A DNA stretch of 64,000 nucleotides, taken from positions 994,407 to 1,058,406 of the forward strand of contig NZ_KK073875.1 of NCBI RefSeq assembly GCF_000585395.1, written 5' to 3'. Positions within the stretch are counted from its first letter, which is position 1; the number at the start of each line of letters is the position of its first letter. Source of the stretch: Saccharibacillus sacchari DSM 19268 (GTDB lineage: Bacteria; Bacillota; Bacilli; Paenibacillales; Paenibacillaceae). The notes beneath the pieces were generated by a model. It did not search any database, had not been told where the DNA came from, and saw only the letters and a program-made list of their open reading frames with translations. Of the stretch, positions 16,216 through 25,150 are shown piece by piece. The translations under genes and the position numbers were made by a program.

Positions 16216-19109
16216 TGGACAACTCGATGCAGCATTTGAACGACTCCCTGAATTGGGGATTCATCAATCATGAACAAGAATCGTTGGATCAATATAAACC
16301 TAAGCTGCTGATTAACAATAAAGAAACGGGCGATCACGTCCTTACGCCTTTGCTCGAAGAGCTTCAGCAATGCCAGAGCTTTACGTTCTCCGTAGCTTTT
16401 ATCACGGAGAGCGGCCTGGCCGTATTAAAGTCTCAACTTGCGGATCTTAACGCCAAAGGCATTCGCGGCAAAATTCTGACCTCTAACTACTTAAACTTCA
16501 ACCAGCCTAAGATTTTCCGAGAGCTGCTGAAGATTACAAATGTGGAAGTCCGCATTACTTATCTCGACGGCTTCCATGCAAAGGGCTATGTATTCCAACA
16601 TCCGAACCATTCCACAATCATCATGGGAAGCTCAAACCTGACGTCGGCTGCTTTGAAAACAAACTATGAATGGAACGTGAAGCTAACTTCTTTCGAACAC
16701 GGTGGATTATTGGGGCAGTTCCATACCGAGTTCGACAAAGCCTGGCAAACAGCGACCCCGCTCACTCCGTATTGGATCGAGGCTTATGAAGTTCTGTATG
16801 AAGAAGTTAAAAAAGCAAACGAGCAGATTCAGATTCCCGTTCCTTTCTTGCCGGAAGTCGCGGTCCCTTACAACACGCTTCGACGAATCGAACCCAACAA
16901 AATGCAAGTTCAGGCTTTGCAGAATCTCGGCGCATTAAGAGACAGCGGAGCCCGCAGAGGCTTGGTGATCTCGGCGACGGGAACCGGAAAAACGTATCTG
17001 TCTGCTTTTGATGTCAGAAACGCCGCTCCGCGTCGAATGCTTTTTATCGTCCACAGAGAGCAAATTCTTAAAAAGGCGATGAGCGATTATCAGAAAATCA
17101 TCGGCGGACCGGATTCGGACTTCGGCATTTTCTCCGGTAATCGTCGGGAAACGGAAGCTAAATACGTATTCGCCACGATCCAGACCATATCCCGAGCAGA
17201 CAATCTAAGTCACTTTGCCGCCGATGCTTTTGATTACATCTTGATCGACGAAGTACATAGATCGGGCGCAGATACCTACTTGAGAGTGATCAACCATTTT
17301 GAACCCAAGTTCCTGCTCGGCATGACGGCTACGCCTGAACGTACGGATGAATTCAACATCTATGAATTGTTCGATTACAATATCGCGTACGAGATCCGGC
17401 TGCAACAAGCTTTGGAAGAAGATATGCTGTGTCCGTTCCATTACTTCGGCGTGACGGATTTTATTCAAAACGGCGAACTGATCGACGATCCGACTCGTTT
17501 GACCCAGCTCGCTCAAGAAGAACGCGTGAACTATTTGCTGGAGAAAATCGTCTACTACGGGCATTCCGGAGAAACGGTTAAAGGTCTGATCTTCTGCGCG
17601 AACTTGAACGAAGCCGGCGGTTTATCCGATATGCTCAACGCTCGCGGTTATCGTACGGCAGCATTAACAGGCGACCACGATCAAGACGAACGCGAACTTC
17701 GGGTGACGCAGTTGGAAAACGGAGAGCTTGACTATATTCTTACCGTGGACATTTTCAACGAGGGAATCGATATTCCTTGCATCAACCAAGTAGTCATGCT
17801 GCGCCAAACGCAATCCAACATCATCTTCGTGCAGCAGCTCGGCCGCGGATTACGTAAGCATGAAGATAAAGAGTTCGTTACGGTGATCGACTTCATCGGA
17901 AACTACAAAAACAACTATATGATCCCGATCGCCCTCTCCGGAGACAAGTCGCAGAACAAAGATAATATTCGGCGCCATATGAAAGACACCAGCTACATCA
18001 AAGGCGTCTCTTCGATCAACTTCGAAGAAGTCGCCAAGCAACAAATTTTCAAATCGATCAGCAATAGCAACCTGACGGCACTTAAGGTGCTGCGCGAAGC
18101 ATATATTGAGCTCAAAAATCGATTAAACCGTATTCCGCTGCTGCTGGATTTCATGGAGAATAACTCGCTCGACCCGTTGATCTTCGCCGACGAGTTCTCA
18201 AGTTATTATCATTTCTTATTGAAGATCAAGGAGCCGGTTCCGAGTTTATCCGAGCAGGATCAACAGTACTTGACGATGCTTTCTTCGGAAGTGCTGAACG
18301 GCAAGCGCCGACATGAGATTGTATTGCTGGACATGCTCATGAAGCAAGATCACGTGACCAAACAAGAATACGTCGAACGTCTTCGAGCAGAGAACTGCCG
18401 GGTAGGCGTAGACACGCTGCATTCGGTCATGCGCGTTCTGAGTATGGAATTCTTCACCGATCCGACGCGAAAAAAGTACGGTACCACGCCGATAGTCGAG
18501 CTGAATGACGATCAAAGGTATAGCTTCCATCCCGTGATGAAAGAAGCGTTGCAGCAACGAGAACACTTCAGAGAGCTTATCGTAGACCTGATCCAAACGG
18601 CCTTTTCCAAAAACGAACAGTATGACGGCCAAGCTCCTATGACTTTGCATAACAAATATTCTCGTAAAGACTCCTGCAAGCTGCTGAATTGGGAAAACGA
18701 CGAGAGTTCGACGATGTACGGGTATAAGACCAAACACGGAACATGCCCGATCTTCGTGACCTACGAGAAACATTCCGATATCGAAGCCAGTACCAAGTAC
18801 CAGGAAGAACTGATCAATCCGGAAGTCCTAAAGTGGTCGACCCGTAGCCGGCGTACGACGATGTCTCCGGAAGTTCGGATGATTCTGGATGCCGATCAGG
18901 AAGGAATCGAGCTGCATGTCTTCGTGAAGAAGGATGATGCGGAGGGTACGGAGTTTTACTACCTGGGCAGAGCGCATTATGACGGGAAAAGCGCCGTAGA
19001 TAGCACTATGTCGGATAAAGATGGCAATTCAATTCCCGTTGTGCATATGAATTTGGTGTTGGAGAATGCGGTGGAGAGTAAGTTGTATGGGTATTTGGTT
19101 CGGAGTTAA
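16215..19109 (+). CDS. PLD-like nuclease / SF2 helicase with DUF3427-like C-terminus
   Basis: 964 residues from the ATG at 16215, which overlaps the NUDIX stop (TAATG). Domains in order: phospholipase-D-like nuclease domain (HAK at 121-123, GSSNLT at 138-143; a single HKD-type half-site, so it probably dimerises), SF2 helicase with Walker A ATGTGKT (254-260), DEVH (345-348), MTATPE and motif VI QQLGRGLRKHE, then a DUF3427-like C-terminal half. Proteins of this build are frequent in defence neighbourhoods. It would move on DNA and may cut it. Context: NUDIX partner upstream, AlbA_2 and Gabija genes nearby. Confidence 0.88.
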   Translation: MDNSMQHLNDSLNWGFINHEQESLDQYKPKLLINNKETGDHVLTPLLEELQQCQSFTFSVAFITESGLAVLKSQLADLNAKGIRGKILTSNYLNFNQPKIFRELLKITNVEVRITYLDGFHAKGYVFQHPNHSTIIMGSSNLTSAALKTNYEWNVKLTSFEHGGLLGQFHTEFDKAWQTATPLTPYWIEAYEVLYEEVKKANEQIQIPVPFLPEVAVPYNTLRRIEPNKMQVQALQNLGALRDSGARRGLVISATGTGKTYLSAFDVRNAAPRRMLFIVHREQILKKAMSDYQKIIGGPDSDFGIFSGNRRETEAKYVFATIQTISRADNLSHFAADAFDYILIDEVHRSGADTYLRVINHFEPKFLLGMTATPERTDEFNIYELFDYNIAYEIRLQQALEEDMLCPFHYFGVTDFIQNGELIDDPTRLTQLAQEERVNYLLEKIVYYGHSGETVKGLIFCANLNEAGGLSDMLNARGYRTAALTGDHDQDERELRVTQLENGELDYILTVDIFNEGIDIPCINQVVMLRQTQSNIIFVQQLGRGLRKHEDKEFVTVIDFIGNYKNNYMIPIALSGDKSQNKDNIRRHMKDTSYIKGVSSINFEEVAKQQIFKSISNSNLTALKVLREAYIELKNRLNRIPLLLDFMENNSLDPLIFADEFSSYYHFLLKIKEPVPSLSEQDQQYLTMLSSEVLNGKRRHEIVLLDMLMKQDHVTKQEYVERLRAENCRVGVDTLHSVMRVLSMEFFTDPTRKKYGTTPIVELNDDQRYSFHPVMKEALQQREHFRELIVDLIQTAFSKNEQYDGQAPMTLHNKYSRKDSCKLLNWENDESSTMYGYKTKHGTCPIFVTYEKHSDIEASTKYQEELINPEVLKWSTRSRRTTMSPEVRMILDADQEGIELHVFVKKDDAEGTEFYYLGRAHYDGKSAVDSTMSDKDGNSIPVVHMNLVLENAVESKLYGYLVRS

Positions 19110-19147
19110 ATACTTTATTTAAGTAGTTGATAAGGAGATAAAAAAAG

Positions 19148-19639
19148 ATGAAAGATAAAGTAAAAGGTATATTCATTGGGCTCGCAATCGGTACATTGTT
19201 AACAGGAGCTACTGCGGCTGCGGCTGGAACAAATATAAACGTTGTAATCAAAAAGCTTACTATGTACGTAGATGGTACAAAAAAGACCTCAGCTAACAGC
19301 CTCATTTACAATGGAACTACCTACGTGCCAATCCGCAGTACGGCTACTGCAATCGGAAAGTCTGTTTCCTTACACGACAACAATTTGTATATCGGGAAGC
19401 AACCCACTGCTCTGACAGAAGATCAGGCGCTTGATAAGTTGTATAACAAAATCAAAAAAGATGCTGACCGCTATAAGCTTCATTTTATGTTGGAAGAAGA
19501 AAACTCTGAAAGTTATTCAATAAGAGCCTTTGAAGATATGGATACTCATATCGCTACATACGGTTTCTATACCATCTACAAATATAGCGGTAAAATTACT
19601 AAGTTAGATATTGTCAGCGGAAAAGAAATAGAAATTTAG
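19148..19639 (+). CDS. Secreted stalk-domain (copper amine oxidase N-terminal-like) protein
   Basis: 163 residues. Signal peptide (GIFIGLAIGTLLTGATAAAAG), then a single stalk-type module recognised by LIYNGTTYVPIRSTATAIG at about 54-72, then an acidic C-terminal domain. The module is a cell-surface beta domain common in Paenibacillaceae and is not an amine oxidase. It starts 38 bases after the helicase but the base composition is more AT-rich and the role differs; probably a passenger or separately transcribed gene. Confidence 0.75.
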   Translation: MKDKVKGIFIGLAIGTLLTGATAAAAGTNINVVIKKLTMYVDGTKKTSANSLIYNGTTYVPIRSTATAIGKSVSLHDNNLYIGKQPTALTEDQALDKLYNKIKKDADRYKLHFMLEEENSESYSIRAFEDMDTHIATYGFYTIYKYSGKITKLDIVSGKEIEI

Positions 19640-19695
19640 TTAGTCACAATGAATAAAAATATCTTAACTCAATCATTATAAAAGCAACTTACAAA

Positions 19696-19731
19696 TAGCC
19701 AAGAGAATTGTCTAAACCATTCTCTTGGCTA
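19696..19731. terminator. Bidirectional terminator
   Basis: TAGCCAAGAGAAT (19696-19708) pairs with ATTCTCTTGGCTA (19719-19731), a 13-bp perfect stem between the converging stalk-protein and AlbA_2 genes, with T-rich flanks. Confidence 0.8.
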
Positions 19732-19743
19732 TTTCTTTAAATG

Positions 19744-20685
19744 CTATTGCTTCTTCCATCTTTGTAATTTTTCTAATATGTCTCCTCGTGCGATTACGTC
19801 TCCTGTAATCATCGCAATGTATTCTATTTCTTTAGCATCATAAAGAGTTAATTTAAATTTAAATTCTCGATCAGTAGTACCATACTCGTCTAGATTTAAT
19901 CGAATAGGATCCGAGGATTCAAAACGTACGAATAGTTCCCCTACTGTCTCATGTGCAGGCAAGAGAGAAATTTGAAAATCTCCTCCTACATCTTCTTTCA
20001 TTCCACATACCATATGCCTTGAAAGCTTGTTTCCTTCCAGGTCAAACACTGTCAGGCTTCCCGCTATGATAGTGACCGGTTTTTTTGTGTAATTGCTAAT
20101 ACGTACTTCTATAGACGCACAGCCTAACCTTTCAACTCGAGCAAATAAAAGATCATTGCGAAACGCTACTTCTACTTGTTCTTTACCTTCATAGATCAAA
20201 TCCAAATCTCTTCGTTGAAGTCGGCTATTATGGCTTCCTTTTCTGATCCAAGAGTCTCCTACTTGAAGATAAGTCGCTTTTTTCTGAGAAGTAGCTTCTC
20301 CTTCCTTATGAAAAATGGCTTTATTTTTCTTGACTACATAAGGTCTATCCGTATTGCCAAAGATTTTGAATATGCCATATGCCTTACCTTTAAGTTCATA
20401 TTTGAAATATTCAAATGCAATATCAGGCTCTACATAGCTACTTAATATAACAGCATACTCTGCCGAATCTCTAAATTCTTCAGGTGTAATTCCTATAAAA
20501 TCTTTCCCTTCTTTCCGATCCTTTATTCCAATAATGATATATTTATCTTCGTCAGAAATTACATTGGCCATTGCTATTACATCTTTTATAAAATCTATGG
20601 TTTTATCTGGTGAATACTGTGTTTGCTTATAATCCAAGCATTCCCCTTCATGTCCATAAAGAATTAAATCATCTAATTCATTCAT
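19744..20685 (-). CDS. AlbA_2 (Schlafen-like) putative DNA-binding protein
   Basis: 313 residues. The N-terminal part (about 10-150) has the AlbA_2/Schlafen pattern: HEGECLDYKQTQYS, then DVIAMANVISDEDKYIIIGIKD, then YFKYELKGKAYGIFKIF. Members bind nucleic acids and occur in regulators and defence genes. The C-terminal half is an unrecognised beta-rich domain. AT-rich compared with neighbours, which suggests transfer. It lies downstream of the Gabija operon but has a terminator between, so it is a separate transcript. Confidence 0.7.
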   Translation of the reverse strand: MNELDDLILYGHEGECLDYKQTQYSPDKTIDFIKDVIAMANVISDEDKYIIIGIKDRKEGKDFIGITPEEFRDSAEYAVILSSYVEPDIAFEYFKYELKGKAYGIFKIFGNTDRPYVVKKNKAIFHKEGEATSQKKATYLQVGDSWIRKGSHNSRLQRRDLDLIYEGKEQVEVAFRNDLLFARVERLGCASIEVRISNYTKKPVTIIAGSLTVFDLEGNKLSRHMVCGMKEDVGGDFQISLLPAHETVGELFVRFESSDPIRLNLDEYGTTDREFKFKLTLYDAKEIEYIAMITGDVIARGDILEKLQRWKKQ

Positions 20686-20714
20686 ATATTCACCTCGTTA
20701 AGATTCGAAAATTC

Positions 20715-20750
20715 AAAAAACATAAGAAGCGTTAGCCTCTTATGTTTTTT
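20715..20750 (-). terminator. Terminator of the Gabija-containing operon
   Basis: AAAAAACATAAGA (20715-20727) pairs with TCTTATGTTTTTT (20738-20750) just after the stop of the last helicase gene. Read leftward it is followed by T-rich sequence. Confidence 0.8.
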
Positions 20751-20753
20751 AAA

Positions 20754-23201
20754 TCATTTTTCATGTACCCGCCGCTCAAAATGCACATGCAGCCGATACT
20801 CGCAAACTTCCCGCGTCCAGCGATAGAGCAGCCCTTTATCTTCCTCCGCTACATCAAACGCCAACCGGAACTTTCCATCTACAAACTCCACCTGACTGCC
20901 TTTCGCCCCTGCCCACTTGCTCATCGGCATACCCGCGATCAGCTTCGCCACTTTGGTTCGCGTCTGCTCGCTCCAGTTCCACATCGCTTTCGCTTCTTTG
21001 CCCGAGAAGTCGATCCGTTTGCGGTATTCCTTCTCCGTCAAATATTCATGGAAAAAGGATGCTGCTTCCTCAGCCGCCACCGGATCGGTCCAACGCTCCG
21101 CGCCGCGCTCCAGCATATAGGCAAGCACGACCATTTTGTAGCTTCTCGCCATCGCTGTTTTTTCCGCGTCGATTAGCCAGGCTTCATACCGCTGGTATAC
21201 CCGTTGCTCCCGTTCATCCAACAATCCGGCCCAGTTCAAGAACCCGACATACGAACCGAATTCATCCCGATAGCCTTTGCTCACTGACCGTCCCTGCAAA
21301 TGCAGCTCCAAGTAAGTCGGTATACGCCCTAGCTCGCTTTTGACATCCAGAAAATCGCGGTGCAGCTTCTCCCGGTACGGCGCGCGTTTGCGGCTCAGTT
21401 CTTCCAACAGATTGACGACCGCCGTTTCCAGTTGGATCGAGCAGCTTTCCGGCACGGTCGGGATACCGGTCGGCCGTTCCTTTTTCCCGCCTTCGTCCTC
21501 GTCCCCGTGTTCCGCAAACAACCGCAGCTTTACGTCCGCATTCCGGTAGTTGCCGATCAGGTCGATAATGACGCAGTGCGACTTTCCTTCCGCCAAACGC
21601 AGCCCGCGCCCCACCTGCTGCGTGAACACGGTCAGCGACTCGGTCGGCCGGACAAATAGCAGCGTATCCACGCTCGGAATATCCGTGCCTTCGTTGAACA
21701 GGTCCACCGTGAACAGCACGTCCATTTCTCCCGCATCCAACCGACGAATCGCTTCTTCCCGGCTCATTTCCTTCGTGCGCGAGTGCAAGCTCAGCGTACG
21801 GCTGCTTCGAATGCGGAAGTAGTCCGACAAATAATCCGCCTGCTGGATCGACGAGCAAAACGCGATCGTACGCGTCTGCCGTCTGTCAATCCAAGCTTCG
21901 TACACGCGCTCCGCATACTCTTCCCGAAGCTGCGCCGCAAGCAGCTGCTCCTCGTCGTAATGCGTGCCCAGCCAGCGAATGTCGGAATAGTCCGTCTCAT
22001 CATGCACACCGTAATACTGGAAAGGCGCCAGCCATTCCCGCCGAATCGCCTCGATAAAATGTATCCGGTACGCCACGTTCCCGCCGCACAATGCATATAC
22101 GTCCTGCCCGTCCATCCGGTCCGGCGTCGCCGTGATGCCCAGCATGAAATGCGGCCGGAAATAGTCGAGCACCGACCGATACGATCTCGCCGCCGCATGA
22201 TGGAACTCGTCGATAACGATCAGGTCGAAATCATCCGGGGAAAAGGCTTCGCGATGCTTTTTCATCCCCAGCGTATAAATAGAAGCAAATACGCAGTCGC
22301 TTTGGCTGTCTTTGCTCTGCCCATTGTACAGACCATGGCTTCGCTCCGGAAGCACATGCCGAAACGAACGCGCCGCCTGCTGAAGAATCTCCTCGCGGTG
22401 AGCGACGAACAGCACTCTTCGATACCGTTTCGCCAAAAAAGCGGCCAGATACGTTTTGCCTAGCCCGGTCGCCATGACCACCATTGCGCGGTCGTATTCT
22501 TCCTCGATCGTCGCGTCCAGCGCATCCAGCGCCATGGCCTGAGCCGGTCTGGGCTGGATGGTGGTGTCCGTGCTTTTTTCTTCCGCCGGCGCTTCAATCT
22601 GCGTCTCCCTAACGTCCGCTTCGGCTTCCTCCATCTGGATCACCTGACGCTGCAATTCGGGATTTTTTCGGTGATTGAGCAGGTACTCTTCTTCGTACAG
22701 CGTGATCGTATCCTCTGTCAGCGGCAGCGTAGCGTCATGATACAGACTCTCCATGAACTGATCCATCGCGTTCTGGAACGTATACGGCTCCGCCTGCGCG
22801 TTCATCGCCAGATTCCATTCATACCCCGTCTTCAACGCCGAAAACGAAAAATTGGAAGAGCCGACGATCAGCAGCCCTTCCCCGTTTTCATAGTCAAAGA
22901 GGTAAGCTTTGGGGTGAAAAGACGTCCCCATGCTCCGCCACAACCGCGCTTCCAGCCGATTGTCGATCGACAGCAGTTTGCGCAGCCCTTCCGGCTGAGT
23001 GATGTACAGATAGTCCCCCGCCAGCATCTTCACCTCGGCCCCGCGATCTAGCGCCTTTTTCAAATGCGGAGCCAGCAGATTAACGCCAGACTGCATGAGA
23101 AAAGACGTCATGATGTAGATCCCTGTCGCATGCTGCATCCCCGCAATAAGCTCATCCCCCAGGTTGCGGGTGATGAGCTTGACGTTAAGATTCGTGGACA
23201 T
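20754..23201 (-). CDS. PLD-like nuclease / SF2 DEAD-box helicase
   Basis: 815 residues. Domains in order: PLD-like nuclease (HPK at 96-98, GSSNFS at 114-119), SF2 helicase with Walker A ATGLGKT (244-250), DEFHHAA (about 313), ITATPDRMDG and QQVGRGLRLAEGK. The C-terminal region differs from the DUF3427-like tail of the 16215 protein, so the two are diverged relatives. The start overlaps the MazG-like gene by 17 bases, implying translational coupling. Last gene of the minus-strand defence operon. GC content is as in the host chromosome. Confidence 0.87.
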   Translation of the reverse strand: MSTNLNVKLITRNLGDELIAGMQHATGIYIMTSFLMQSGVNLLAPHLKKALDRGAEVKMLAGDYLYITQPEGLRKLLSIDNRLEARLWRSMGTSFHPKAYLFDYENGEGLLIVGSSNFSFSALKTGYEWNLAMNAQAEPYTFQNAMDQFMESLYHDATLPLTEDTITLYEEEYLLNHRKNPELQRQVIQMEEAEADVRETQIEAPAEEKSTDTTIQPRPAQAMALDALDATIEEEYDRAMVVMATGLGKTYLAAFLAKRYRRVLFVAHREEILQQAARSFRHVLPERSHGLYNGQSKDSQSDCVFASIYTLGMKKHREAFSPDDFDLIVIDEFHHAAARSYRSVLDYFRPHFMLGITATPDRMDGQDVYALCGGNVAYRIHFIEAIRREWLAPFQYYGVHDETDYSDIRWLGTHYDEEQLLAAQLREEYAERVYEAWIDRRQTRTIAFCSSIQQADYLSDYFRIRSSRTLSLHSRTKEMSREEAIRRLDAGEMDVLFTVDLFNEGTDIPSVDTLLFVRPTESLTVFTQQVGRGLRLAEGKSHCVIIDLIGNYRNADVKLRLFAEHGDEDEGGKKERPTGIPTVPESCSIQLETAVVNLLEELSRKRAPYREKLHRDFLDVKSELGRIPTYLELHLQGRSVSKGYRDEFGSYVGFLNWAGLLDEREQRVYQRYEAWLIDAEKTAMARSYKMVVLAYMLERGAERWTDPVAAEEAASFFHEYLTEKEYRKRIDFSGKEAKAMWNWSEQTRTKVAKLIAGMPMSKWAGAKGSQVEFVDGKFRLAFDVAEEDKGLLYRWTREVCEYRLHVHFERRVHEK

Positions 23202-23511
23202 CGATCAGGTAGATCCGCTGGTCGAAACCGCCGCGCTGGGCGGCTTTATCGGCACGGATCTGCTCTAACTGCTCGGGGTCTGCGCCGTGAGTAGCTGCGA
23301 GTGCGCGGATCACTTCGAGCATATCGGCGAGTTCTTCCAGCGCGTCAGCGTCGGAGGAAGCGGCGAAGTATTCGGTGGCTTCCTCGCGCAGCTTGGAGCG
23401 GAGTTCTATCGCATATTCGGCTTCGTCCAATATGCGGGTGGCAGTGGATTTTCCGGTGGATGCGATGATGTTTGGGATGAGATTACGGATTAGTTTGTTA
23501 TAAGTTTTCAT
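23185..23511 (-). CDS. MazG-like nucleotide pyrophosphohydrolase
   Basis: 108 residues. The start MKTYNKLIRNLIPNIIAS and the metal-binding acidic clusters REEATEY and EELADMLEV are typical of small MazG-like all-alpha NTP pyrophosphohydrolases. These hydrolyse (d)NTPs to monophosphate and pyrophosphate and clear aberrant nucleotides. The gene starts one base after the GajB stop and ends 17 bases inside the helicase, so it is tightly coupled on both sides. It parallels the NUDIX-helicase pair at 15817-19109. Confidence 0.82.
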   Translation of the reverse strand: MKTYNKLIRNLIPNIIASTGKSTATRILDEAEYAIELRSKLREEATEYFAASSDADALEELADMLEVIRALAATHGADPEQLEQIRADKAAQRGGFDQRIYLIDVHES

Positions 23512-23512
23512 T

Positions 23513-25150
23513 TTAACCTTCTTTCATTGTACTTTTAGTGTTCCAAGAAAGATTTCCTCTTAGCTCTGGAGTATTATTTAAATATAAAAAAGGTGATTCT
23601 CTGGCTTCAATAAGATCTTTTTGCTTACTCCTGAAACGTTGAGTTCCTATCATAATAAAACAACAGGAAATCGCTCTGGTTACGCCTACATAAAAAAGGT
23701 TCAAAGACTGAGTATAATCTTCCTTTGTAACATGATCACCTTCAAATGGAAAAATCCATCTATAAAGATCCAGCAAAAAAACACATTTAAACTCTAAGCC
23801 TTTCGATTTATGTAACGTCATTATATTAATTTGTTCTTTACTAGCTGGCTTAAAACTGTTTAGTTTACTTTTATCACTTAAAATATTTATTAATTCCAAA
23901 AAAACTTTTTCATCTTTATGATTAGGGTGAATTAGCTCAGCAAATTTTTTGAAGATATTAGCGTTAAATGACAAGTTTTCCTCTTCTAATTCATAAATTT
24001 GAGTCAATAAATCAAGTGCTTTATAAAATCTCCTTTGTTCATATTCTTCATTAACATACACACTCACAAAGTCCAGCTTTGTAGAAGAACCTGACTTGTA
24101 TGAGAAAAAATTAGACAATAAGTCATTGAAGAGAACTCCCCAATAAGAATTACTATGATCTAATGGTGTTTCAATAAATAGCTTGTTAGGAATATTTAAA
24201 AAGAAAGATGCTCTTCTGACGCTTTCATTTCCTCGACACAAAATGGCAAAGTCGCTATTATTCTCTAATCCAAGTCTATTTTTAATCAGCTCTATCTTAG
24301 ATTCTATGGCACCCATAATAGCTTCGTCGTCTCCTAAAATATTAACTTTAAATACACGTGTTTGTTCTAATGGCTTTAGGTCAGGCACACCCATTAATGC
24401 TAATGAATAATTTGCTATACTCTCATGGCACCTATAATTCTTACTCATTCTTAAGTGGGTAAATCTTTTATCTGAGAGAAGTGCAAACAAATATTTCGAA
24501 TATCGTTTACTAAAACCATAAATGGCCTGATCCAAATCACCTACAGCAATACCTGTAAGCCCTGAATCAACGATTTTTAAAAATATGTCATGTTGAATTT
24601 GACCACAATCTTGATATTCGTCTATAAAAACATGAGAATATTTTGATTTTAAATAGAGCATTGCTTCTGGAACGTTACTCAAAATATACATTGCTGTTTC
24701 ACCGCATAACTCTAAATAAATTTCACCCTTTAACAAGGACTTTTCAAGTAGCTCATCTTTATTCAAAAATTCCTTCTTCTCTTTTAAATATTTGTAGATT
24801 GCATCATCTTCTAAGCCTTCTATTACTTCTAGCTCCACGACTTTACCAAGTAAAATTTTAGAAAAAGGAACTATGATCTCTGATATGTAAAATTTATCTA
24901 TAGTCCCATAGAAATTATTTTTATTATTGATACCTTTCCTTTCGCATCTAGTCTTTAACTCTTCACTAGCCTTTTTAGTAAAAGAAATTGCTATTACTCC
25001 CTGATAGTCAAATAAATTTTTAGATATACGATTTATTTTTTCAACTATGGTAAAGGTTTTCCCGCTCCCTGGCTTTGCAGTCACTACTATATTATCATCT
25101 AGTTGTACTATTTTTTGCTGATCTGGACTAGGTTGTACAATCTTCGACAC
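23513..25150 (-). CDS. gajB: GajB: UvrD-like SF1 helicase of a Gabija system
   Basis: 545 residues from a GTG start at 25150, overlapping gajA by 23 bases. Walker A AKPGSGKT (25-32), motif II DEYQDCGQ (about 176), MTLHKSKGLEF and motif VI NLFYVGVTRA mark a UvrD/PcrA-type SF1 protein. In characterised Gabija systems GajB assembles with GajA and responds to DNA ends or ssDNA produced during phage infection. Slightly longer than the roughly 500 residues usual for GajB. Strongly AT-rich compared with the genes on either side, a sign of horizontal transfer. Confidence 0.85.
   Translation of the reverse strand: MSKIVQPSPDQQKIVQLDDNIVVTAKPGSGKTFTIVEKINRISKNLFDYQGVIAISFTKKASEELKTRCERKGINNKNNFYGTIDKFYISEIIVPFSKILLGKVVELEVIEGLEDDAIYKYLKEKKEFLNKDELLEKSLLKGEIYLELCGETAMYILSNVPEAMLYLKSKYSHVFIDEYQDCGQIQHDIFLKIVDSGLTGIAVGDLDQAIYGFSKRYSKYLFALLSDKRFTHLRMSKNYRCHESIANYSLALMGVPDLKPLEQTRVFKVNILGDDEAIMGAIESKIELIKNRLGLENNSDFAILCRGNESVRRASFFLNIPNKLFIETPLDHSNSYWGVLFNDLLSNFFSYKSGSSTKLDFVSVYVNEEYEQRRFYKALDLLTQIYELEEENLSFNANIFKKFAELIHPNHKDEKVFLELINILSDKSKLNSFKPASKEQINIMTLHKSKGLEFKCVFLLDLYRWIFPFEGDHVTKEDYTQSLNLFYVGVTRAISCCFIMIGTQRFRSKQKDLIEARESPFLYLNNTPELRGNLSWNTKSTMKEG

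Noticed and set aside
19148..19639. Stalk-domain protein as a component of the defence island
   Set aside because: It has a signal peptide and a cell-surface module and is probably unrelated to DNA-acting neighbours.
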